Shown here piece by piece: positions 1-3,885 of a stretch of DNA of 6,022 bases. The position numbers and the translations under genes are program-made. A model generated the notes under the pieces. It was not told the origin of the DNA, searched no databases, and saw nothing but the letters and a program-made list of their open reading frames with translations. Location of the stretch: positions 1 to 6,022 of the forward strand of contig NZ_JALOAN010000065.1 of assembly GCF_023228785.1 (NCBI RefSeq). The letters are read 5' to 3'. The stretch's first letter is position 1. Every line of letters starts with the position of its first letter. Source of the DNA: Sulfurimonas sp. GTDB lineage: Bacteria; Campylobacterota; Campylobacteria; Campylobacterales; Sulfurimonadaceae.

Positions 1-17
1 ATTATAACAAAAAAACT

Positions 18-45
18 TTGCTAATTAGAAAAACTTAGCTATAAT
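18..45 (+). promoter_or_regulatory. Promoter of the SRP RNA gene
   Basis: A perfect TATAAT lies at 40-45 and a TTGCTA (four of six matches to the TTGACA consensus) at 18-23, with a 16-bp spacer. The expected start of transcription, about 6-7 bases after the -10 box, is 51-52. That is where the closing stem of the SRP RNA begins, so promoter and RNA structure support each other. The flanking DNA is A-rich. Confidence 0.7.
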
Positions 46-50
46 TTCGT

Positions 51-157
51 CGCTCTTCTTTAGACCTGTGCAATGGTGTTTTGAGACAATGTGTCAGGGT
101 AGGAATACAGCAGCACACCTTAAAGCGTTATGTGCCGCAGGTATCTGGGGAAGGGCA
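51..157 (+). ncRNA. ffs: Small bacterial SRP RNA (4.5S type)
   Basis: This is the RNA of the signal recognition particle, which binds Ffh (SRP54) and FtsY and targets nascent inner-membrane proteins to the translocon. The conserved helix 8 core is complete: CAGG (95-98), stem GTA (99-101), tetraloop GGAA (102-105), stem TAC (106-108) and AGCAG (109-113), flanked by GTG (91-93) and CAC (114-116). This is the same order as in E. coli 4.5S RNA. The ends pair over a long stem: 52-64 with 144-156 (including G-U pairs), then a two-base bulge, then 65-68 with 138-141. That gives about 105 nt, the usual size of the Alu-less bacterial form. Ends are inferred from pairing and the promoter. The last stem is followed by a T-rich stretch that may help termination. 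A long reading frame from 81 runs through this RNA and should not be annotated. Confidence 0.92.
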
Positions 158-251
158 CTTCTTACATATATTTTTATCAGATTTCTTCATCATTTATAAA
201 CTAAAACTTTTTCAATTTAGTAACACTAAAATCGACCAACTAATCACTCCA

Positions 252-347
252 AACTCCGTCATACAAAACTTCCACAACCCTGTCACCATAAACTTCCACA
301 ACTCCATCACCATAAACTTCCACAACTCCGTCATCCTGAACTTCCGC
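252..347 (+). repeat. Four 24-bp tandem units made of palindrome half-elements
   Basis: Units lie at 252-275, 276-299, 300-323 and 324-347 with no spacers. A fifth begins at 348 and runs into the complete palindromic element at 353-379. Each unit reads approximately aactcc, gtcat or gtcac, a variable 5-base block, then aacttccac. Unit 4 contains gtcatcctgaactt, which is the head, first stem arm and loop start of the 27-nt element. The array therefore looks like serial duplication of the 5' half of that element. A stray copy of the start of unit 1 (21 bases identical to 252-272) lies at 483-503. Copies differ from each other at several positions, so the array is not freshly made. Confidence 0.85.
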
Positions 348-352
348 AACTC

Positions 353-379
353 CGTCATCCTGAACTTGATTCAGGATCT
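353..379 (+). repeat. 27-nt palindromic element, copy A
   Basis: Copy A has the head CGTCAT (353-358), stem arm CCTGAA (359-364), loop CTTGA (365-369), stem arm TTCAGG (370-375) and tail ATCT (376-379). The two arms are perfectly complementary. Copy C at 616-642 is its exact reverse complement over all 27 bases. It forms the end of the 24-bp tandem array. Confidence 0.88.
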
Positions 380-420
380 CATGAGTTTTAAAAAGTCAAA
401 TAAGCTTAAAATCCATAATG

Positions 421-447
421 AGATTGCGGGTCAAGCCCGCAATGACG
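421..447 (-). repeat. 27-nt palindromic element, copy B
   Basis: Read on the minus strand this has the same frame as copy A: head CGTCAT, stem arm TGCGGG, loop CTTGA, stem arm CCCGCA, tail ATCT. The stem sequence is entirely different from copy A yet still perfectly paired, while head, loop and tail are unchanged. It faces copy A tail to tail. The match extends past the tails as ATCTCAT (376-382) and ATGAGAT (418-424), so 353-447 forms a 95-bp unit with inverted ends. Confidence 0.85.
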
Positions 448-448
448 A

Positions 449-470
449 AAATCTGAATCTCGCAATGACG
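449..470 (-). repeat. Damaged copy of the palindromic element
   Basis: On the minus strand this starts with the head CGTCAT (470-465) and a TGCGAG arm, then passes directly to ATTCAGAT. The latter resembles the far arm and tail of a copy-A type element that has lost its loop and two G residues. It can no longer form the full stem. It looks like a deletion or recombination product between two variants. Confidence 0.5.
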
Positions 471-510
471 GAAGTGTCAAGGAACTCCGTCATACAAAAC
501 TTCTATCTGG

Positions 511-530
511 CTCACATGCTCCGCGTGGGA
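511..530. repeat. Degenerate hairpin of a second palindrome family
   Basis: CACATGC (513-519), loop TCC (520-522) and GCGTGGG (523-529) pair with one mismatch and one G-T pair, and T512 with A530 extends the stem. The pattern resembles the widespread short palindrome with a CACGC, TCC, GCGTG core, here partly decayed. It shares the GCGT stem and three-base loop with the hairpin at 564-586 and is unrelated to the CGTCAT elements. Confidence 0.5.
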
Positions 531-563
531 ATCTATATATAACTGTAACTCAGATATGTATAA

Positions 564-586
564 GTTCCGACGCAGAGCGTTTGAAC
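564..586. repeat. Hairpin of the second palindrome family
   Basis: GTTC (564-567) pairs with GAAC (583-586) and ACGC (570-573) with GCGT (577-580) around loop AGA. Only the two-base step CG against TT (568-569 with 581-582) departs from a perfect palindrome. Converting TT to CG would restore perfect symmetry, so this looks like a slightly decayed copy. No T-run follows on either strand, so a terminator role is unlikely. Confidence 0.55.
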
Positions 587-615
587 TAGAGAGTGCTCTG
601 AACAATTATTAAGCT

Positions 616-642
616 AGATCCTGAATCAAGTTCAGGATGACG
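616..642 (-). repeat. 27-nt palindromic element, copy C
   Basis: This is the exact reverse complement of copy A (353-379) over 27 bases. The tail is extended to ATCTAG on the minus strand (619-614). Its head faces the head of copy D seven bases away. Confidence 0.88.
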
Positions 643-649
643 CGTGTCT

Positions 650-676
650 CGTCATTTCGTGCTTGTCACGGAATCT
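650..676 (+). repeat. 27-nt palindromic element, copy D
   Basis: Copy D has the head CGTCAT (650-655), stem arm TTCGTG (656-661), loop CTTGT (662-666), stem arm CACGGA (667-672) and tail ATCT (673-676), extended to ATCTAG at 678. The stem has five Watson-Crick pairs and one G-T pair. This is a third stem sequence within the same frame. With copy C it forms a head-to-head unit with inverted CTAGAT and ATCTAG ends (614-678). It ends about 10 bases from the stop codon of the minus-strand gene at 688. Confidence 0.82.
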
Positions 677-687
677 AGTTTCGCTTT

Positions 688-915
688 TTAGTCCTCTCTA
701 TACTTACTTATCCCACACGGTTGATTTGGTTTTGGTGGATTTTCTTTTAAGTATGTTAAGTCCTCTAGCGTTTGAGTGAGAACTCTTTTTTGTTGTAGTA
801 TTGGAAGCATTAAATTGTCTTTCTCATTTAATGGAATGCTCCAATCTTGTAGTATGGTTTGTACCTCGCCGTCTAGCTCACTAAGGGCGTTTTGTATGTG
901 TTTTATCGAATTCAT
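688..915 (-). CDS. Small hypothetical protein, 75 aa
   Basis: I do not recognise this protein. It is mostly charged and probably helical over residues 1-59 (IQNALSELDGEVQ, then PILQQKRVLTQTLEDL), which could form a short helical hairpin or coiled coil. It ends in a Pro/Asn-rich tail, ENPPKPNQPCG, with its single cysteine. There is no signal peptide or membrane segment. The composition looks like a real protein, and no other frame competes. The ATG at 915 has no Shine-Dalgarno sequence before it. On the minus strand a TACAAT box at 927-922 would place the transcript start at about the ATG itself, so a leaderless message is possible. The gene diverges from rpmI, with only 69 bases between the starts, and its 3' end abuts palindromic element D. 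It may be a lineage-specific small cytoplasmic protein or, less likely, a chance frame. Confidence 0.55.
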   Translation of the reverse strand: MNSIKHIQNALSELDGEVQTILQDWSIPLNEKDNLMLPILQQKRVLTQTLEDLTYLKENPPKPNQPCGISKYRED

Positions 916-940
916 ATAGTTATTGTAGCAAAATTTTATA

Positions 941-956
941 CTTTTTTAGGTATAAT
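941..956 (+). promoter_or_regulatory. Promoter of rpmI-rplT
   Basis: A perfect TATAAT at 951-956 is preceded by a T-run and GG (941-950). There is no recognisable -35 hexamer at the usual distance. This T-rich plus TATAAT form matches the sigma70 promoter type known from Campylobacter and Helicobacter. The expected start of transcription is near 962-963, giving a leader of about 22 bases before the rpmI start. Confidence 0.7.
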
Positions 957-984
957 CCCAGTTCCAAATTAAAAGGAGTCATCG

Positions 985-1176
985 ATGCCAAAAATGAAAT
1001 CGGTAAAAGGCGCTGTAAAGCGTTTTAAAGTTAAGAAAAATGGAACTGTTAAGCGTGGAACTGCGTTTAGAAGTCACATCTTAACAAAACAAGATGCTGG
1101 AACTCGTCGTGAGCAAAACACACCGAAAATTGTGTCAAAAGCTGATGAGGCAAATGTTAAGGCTATGATTAATTAA
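985..1176 (+). CDS. rpmI: 50S ribosomal protein L35
   Basis: L35 is a small basic protein of the large ribosomal subunit that binds 23S rRNA. The 63-aa product starts MPKMKSVKGAVKRFKVKKNG and carries the family signature of alternating Lys/Arg with GTAFRSHILTKQ in the middle (about residues 25-37). Its length is the family norm. An AAGGAG ribosome binding site at 973-978 lies 6 bases before the ATG at 985, which fixes the start. It is the first gene of a two-gene operon with rplT. infC, which often precedes rpmI elsewhere, is not upstream here; the adjacent gene points the other way. Campylobacter jejuni also has rpmI-rplT apart from infC. Confidence 0.97.
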   Translation: MPKMKSVKGAVKRFKVKKNGTVKRGTAFRSHILTKQDAGTRREQNTPKIVSKADEANVKAMIN

Positions 1177-1200
1177 TTAAAGATTAATTATCGTAAATCT

Positions 1201-1262
1201 CCAGTTACATAACTGGGCAAGACCACAAAATATGTGGCACCTTGATCGCCAAAGCGACTAGG
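1201..1262 (+). promoter_or_regulatory. Structured rpmI-rplT spacer, possible L20 control element
   Basis: Three hairpins follow each other in the spacer. The first is CCAGTTA/TAACTGG (1201-1207 with 1210-1216, two-base loop, or six pairs with a four-base loop). The second is CCACA/TGTGG (1223-1227 with 1233-1237), optionally closed by CAAG (1218-1221) with CTTG (1241-1244). The third is TCGC/GCGA (1246-1249 with 1254-1257, loop CAAA), extendable by G1244-C1258 and CCT (1240-1242) with AGG (1260-1262). The outer stems of the second and third hairpins use the same bases and so could be alternatives. The rplT ribosome binding site follows about 8 bases later. L20 represses its own mRNA through RNA structure in E. 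coli and Firmicutes. A similar role here is inferred from position only. Confidence 0.45.
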
Positions 1263-1280
1263 TAAAGAAAAAGGAAAAAT

Positions 1281-1640
1281 ATGCCAAGAGTAAAAACAGG
1301 TGTTGTTCGTAGAAGAAGACACAAAAAGATATTAAAATTAGCAAAAGGTTTTTATAGCGGTCGCCGTAAACACTTTAGAAAAGCTAAAGAGCAGTTAGAG
1401 CGTTCATGGGTATATGCTCATCGTGATCGTAAACAAAAGAAAAGAGATTTCCGTAAACTATGGATCATCCGTATAAACGCAGCTTGTCGTTTAAATGGAA
1501 TGAACTACTCTACATTTATGAACGGTATTCACAAGTCTGGCATCGAGCTTGACCGTAAAATTTTAGCTGATATGGCGATGAATGATGCAGCAGCGTTTAG
1601 TGCAGTTGTAGATGCGTCAAAAGCAGCACTTAGCAAGTAG
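1281..1640 (+). CDS. rplT: 50S ribosomal protein L20
   Basis: L20 is an early-assembling large-subunit protein that binds 23S rRNA and, in several bacteria, its own mRNA. The 119-aa product is full length for the family (about 117-119). It begins MPRVKTGVVRRRRHKKILKL, the very basic extended N-terminus, followed by AKGFYSGRRKHFRKAKEQ and the globular domain with RINAACRLNGMNYSTFM (about residues 64-80). The ATG at 1281 is preceded by AAAGGA at 1270-1275, five bases away. It lies 104 bases downstream of rpmI in the same operon, behind a structured spacer, and is followed by an intrinsic terminator. Confidence 0.98.
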   Translation: MPRVKTGVVRRRRHKKILKLAKGFYSGRRKHFRKAKEQLERSWVYAHRDRKQKKRDFRKLWIIRINAACRLNGMNYSTFMNGIHKSGIELDRKILADMAMNDAAAFSAVVDASKAALSK

Positions 1641-1653
1641 TTTTGTTAAGAAC

Positions 1654-1692
1654 ACTTGAGCATTTTGCTCAAGTAGTTTTAATCTTTTTTAT
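1654..1692 (+). terminator. Intrinsic terminator of rpmI-rplT
   Basis: ACTTGAGCA (1654-1662) pairs perfectly with TGCTCAAGT (1666-1674) around a TTT loop. It is followed by AGTTTTAATCTTTTTT on the plus strand. It begins 14 bases after the rplT stop. The converging alkyltransferase gene ends at 1679, so its last codons lie over the T-run. The same hairpin could also stop minus-strand transcription, but that side has only a weak T-run. Confidence 0.85.
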
Positions 1693-2527
1693 TTACACCA
1701 TTTTGAATTGATTCACACGCAATAAGAATCTTTTTTCTCTCTATTCCCCATCTATAACCACTCATAGCTCCACTTTTTGCAATAACCCTATGACAAGGGA
1801 TAAGATATCCTATATGATTTTTACCAATAGCAGAGGCTATAGCTCTAGTAGCTTTTGGTTTATCAAGAGAGTTTGCTATATCTTGATAGGTTGTAACTAC
1901 GCCATTTGGCAGGTTTAAAAGGGCTTTCCAAACATTTACTTGAAGATTTGTTCCCTTTACAAAAAGAGAGTATTTCTTGTTTTTTATAAAGATATTTTCT
2001 AGGTATTTTTTTGCTACTTTTTCATTAAGATGTAGATCTGCATTTTCCCAAAGCTCATTAAATCTCTTAAAGATCTCATCTCTGTTCTCATCAATAAAAC
2101 CTAAGTAACAAACTCCTTTATCTGTAAAAGCTATAAGTGCTTCACCAAAAGGAGTCTCCCCGTAACCGTAGGTGATAAGAACATCTTTACCTTTTTCTCT
2201 CCACTCTTTAGGAGTTACACCGATAAGGTTTACAAAAAGTTCATGAAGTCTGCTGCTGCTTGAGAGACCGATATCCAAACTACTATCAAGTATAGATCTA
2301 GACTCTTTTATATGCTCTTTTGCATAGTTTAGAGTGACAGAGTGCAGAAATTGTTTTGGCGTAACTCCCACATACTCTTTAAAAACCCGTATAAAATGAA
2401 ACTTACTCATGCCGATGTTTTTAGCAACTTCATCTATGGATGGATGCTCTTTAAAATTCTCATCAATATAGCGGATAGCTTTTTCTATCAGTTTATAGTT
2501 ATTGTGCAGAAGTTTAATCTCATCCAT
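1679..2527 (-). CDS. AraC-type HTH / O6-alkylguanine-DNA alkyltransferase fusion (Ada-like)
   Basis: The C-terminal part repairs O6-methylguanine by moving the alkyl group irreversibly to its own cysteine. The 282-aa protein has an AraC-type DNA-binding domain with two HTH units (about 29-61 and 78-110), a ribonuclease-like spacer domain (about 113-190) and the alkyltransferase core (192-272). The active site IPCHRV gives Cys245 and His246. Tyr214, Arg228 (arginine finger), Asn237 and Glu272 sit at the spacing of Tyr114, Arg128, Asn137, Cys145 and Glu172 of human MGMT, offset by exactly 100, so activity is expected. Unlike E. coli Ada, there is no N-terminal zinc domain with the phosphotriester-sensing cysteine, so the usual methylation switch is absent. 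The gene starts 10 bases after glyA ends, with no clear ribosome binding site, which suggests translational coupling. It converges on rplT. Confidence 0.93.
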   Translation of the reverse strand: MDEIKLLHNNYKLIEKAIRYIDENFKEHPSIDEVAKNIGMSKFHFIRVFKEYVGVTPKQFLHSVTLNYAKEHIKESRSILDSSLDIGLSSSSRLHELFVNLIGVTPKEWREKGKDVLITYGYGETPFGEALIAFTDKGVCYLGFIDENRDEIFKRFNELWENADLHLNEKVAKKYLENIFIKNKKYSLFVKGTNLQVNVWKALLNLPNGVVTTYQDIANSLDKPKATRAIASAIGKNHIGYLIPCHRVIAKSGAMSGYRWGIERKKILIACESIQNGVNKKD

Positions 2528-2537
2528 CTCAGATCTA

Positions 2538-3800
2538 CTAATAAGTTGATTGTGTATAGATCACAAAGTTTTGCGCTAACTCTTCTAGATCTTTGTTTAT
2601 TTTAGCATGAAGTTCTGTGTCGTTTATATTGTCTAAAACATCGCAGATCTTGTTTGCGATAAACTCAAACTCCTTCTCTTTCATACCTCTAGCTGTAAGA
2701 GCAGGGCTTCCGATGCGGACTCCGCTTGTAACAAATGGGCTTCTTGTATCATTTGGAACACTGTTTTTGTTTACTGTTATTCCCGCTCTTTCTAAGGCAG
2801 TATCAGCATCTTTACCAGAGAAGTCTTTGTTTAAAAAAGAGACTAAGACTAAATGGTTGTCAGTTCCACCAGATACAAGATCATAACCCCTCTCTTTTAA
2901 AACAACCTCAAGCACTTTTGCATTTGCTTTTATCTGTTTTGCGTACACTCTCCATGATGGATCTAGCACCTCTTTAAATGCAACAGCTTTTGCTGCTATT
3001 GTATTAACGAGTGGTCCACCTTGAGTTCCAGGGAAAATTGCAGAGTCTAATTTTTTAGCTAAATCTGCATCGTTTGTCATAATCACACCGCCTCTAGGAC
3101 CCCTTAGAGTCTTGTGAGTAGTCGTTGTTACAACATCGGCATAAGGAAATGGGCTCATATGCTCATCAGCAGCAACAAGTCCTGCCACGTGTGCGATATC
3201 AGCAAAAAGAATAGCTCCTACAGCATCAGCAATCTCGCGAAACTTCTTAAAGTCTATCTCTCTAGCATAAGCACTAGCTCCACAAACTATCATCTTAGGA
3301 CGAACTGCTTTTGCAATATCTAAAATCTTGCTATAGTCCATTCTTCCATCAGCTTCAACACCATAGGTAAAGCTTGAGTAGTTTTGACCTGAAAAGCTAG
3401 GTTTACTACCATGTGTTAAGTGTCCACCATGACTTAGATCCATTCCTAAGAGCTTATCGCCAGCTTTTAGAAGTGCTGCATAAACAGCAGAGTTTGCTTG
3501 GCTTCCTGAGTGAGGTTGAACATTTGCAAACTTACACTTGAAAATCTCACAAACTCTATCTATCGCTAACTGCTCAACTGCATCAGCATACTCACATCCA
3601 CCGTAGTATCTCTTATATGGATAACCCTCAGCATATTTGTTTGTAAGGATGGAACCCATTGCCTGCATAACTGCTGGGCTTGTAAAGTTTTCACTTGCAA
3701 TCATCTCAAGGTGATTTGTTTGTCTCTTTAGCTCATCCTCTATGATTGAGAAGACCTCACTGTCCGCTTCGAGTAAATCTTTGCTTGATATAAAACTCAT
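2538..3800 (-). CDS. glyA: Serine hydroxymethyltransferase
   Basis: This cytoplasmic PLP enzyme interconverts serine plus tetrahydrofolate with glycine plus 5,10-methylene-tetrahydrofolate, the main source of one-carbon units for thymidylate, purine and methionine synthesis. The 420-aa product is full length (E. coli 417). The PLP lysine is Lys230 in TTTTHKTLRGPRGG. Other conserved residues are Glu58 and Tyr66 in YAEGYPYKRYYGG, His127 in SHGGHLTHG, Asp201 and His204 in DIAHVAGL, and Arg362 in SGVRIGSPA, which binds the substrate carboxylate. The ATG at 3800 has GGAG eight bases upstream. It is probably first in a transcription unit with the alkyltransferase gene 10 bases downstream. No anomaly is visible. 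Confidence 0.98.
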   Translation of the reverse strand: MSFISSKDLLEADSEVFSIIEDELKRQTNHLEMIASENFTSPAVMQAMGSILTNKYAEGYPYKRYYGGCEYADAVEQLAIDRVCEIFKCKFANVQPHSGSQANSAVYAALLKAGDKLLGMDLSHGGHLTHGSKPSFSGQNYSSFTYGVEADGRMDYSKILDIAKAVRPKMIVCGASAYAREIDFKKFREIADAVGAILFADIAHVAGLVAADEHMSPFPYADVVTTTTHKTLRGPRGGVIMTNDADLAKKLDSAIFPGTQGGPLVNTIAAKAVAFKEVLDPSWRVYAKQIKANAKVLEVVLKERGYDLVSGGTDNHLVLVSFLNKDFSGKDADTALERAGITVNKNSVPNDTRSPFVTSGVRIGSPALTARGMKEKEFEFIANKICDVLDNINDTELHAKINKDLEELAQNFVIYTQSTY

Positions 3801-3832
3801 TTTAGTAGCTCCACTATTATTTAATTTTTAAA

Positions 3833-3859
3833 ATGATAGCTCAAGCAAAAAAATTTAAC
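3833..3859 (-). promoter_or_regulatory. Possible glyA promoter
   Basis: On the minus strand a TATCAT box lies at 3838-3833, with GTTAAA at 3859-3854 as a poor -35 and a 15-bp spacer. Transcription would start near 3826 and leave a leader of about 25 bases containing the GGAG site. The upstream regulator gene ends 85 bases before glyA, enough room for a separate promoter. The match is modest. Confidence 0.4.
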
Positions 3860-3874
3860 AATCCAAAAATTGCT
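3847..3874 (-). terminator. Weak intrinsic terminator after the SpoIIE-type gene
   Basis: Read on the minus strand, AGCAAT (3874-3869) pairs with ATTGTT (3862-3857) with one G-U pair, around a six-base loop, followed by AAATTTTTTT (3856-3847). The stem is short and AT-rich but the T-run is good. It lies 12 bases after the stop at 3886 and overlaps the possible glyA promoter. Some read-through into glyA seems likely. Confidence 0.4.
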
Positions 3875-3885
3875 ATTTAGTATCT

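Larger units (their letters stand above)
158..687. other. Repeat-rich intergenic region with no credible protein gene
   Basis: This stretch of about 530 bases lies between ffs and the 75-aa minus-strand gene. 158-240 is AT-rich filler with one short perfect hairpin (TTTAGT, AAC, ACTAAA at 216-230) and no T-run. From 252 to 347 there are 24-bp tandem units. From 353 to 676 there are palindromic elements of one 27-nt family, mixed with two hairpins of another family at 511-530 and 564-586. The only long frame (81-542) starts inside ffs. Its peptide is a translation of the repeats, with an 8-residue period around NSVILNF because the tandem unit is a multiple of three bases. No coding function is supported. 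Confidence 0.75.

Noticed and set aside
216..230. Perfect 6-bp hairpin (TTTAGT, AAC, ACTAAA) as a possible ffs terminator
   Set aside because: It is AT-only apart from one G-C pair, has no T-run after it on the plus strand, and lies about 60 bases after the RNA end. It is not supported as a terminator.
252..347. CRISPR-like look of regularly spaced repeats
   Set aside because: The 24-bp units are directly adjacent with no unique spacers, the units differ from each other, and no cas genes are in view.
81..542. A 153-codon plus-strand frame with an 8-residue repeat in its product
   Set aside because: It starts with TTG inside the SRP RNA, has no ribosome binding site, and its periodic peptide is simply the translation of the 24-bp units and palindromes. 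The open frame comes from the repeat length being a multiple of three.
650..687. Copy D hairpin as a terminator for the 75-aa minus-strand gene
   Set aside because: It lies just after the stop and could form a stem, but no T-run follows on the minus strand, and the same frame recurs where no gene ends.
2342..3323. Several plus-strand frames of 69-89 codons opposite the alkyltransferase and glyA genes
   Set aside because: They are antisense shadows of two well-supported genes with complete family motifs, and their products show no recognisable features.
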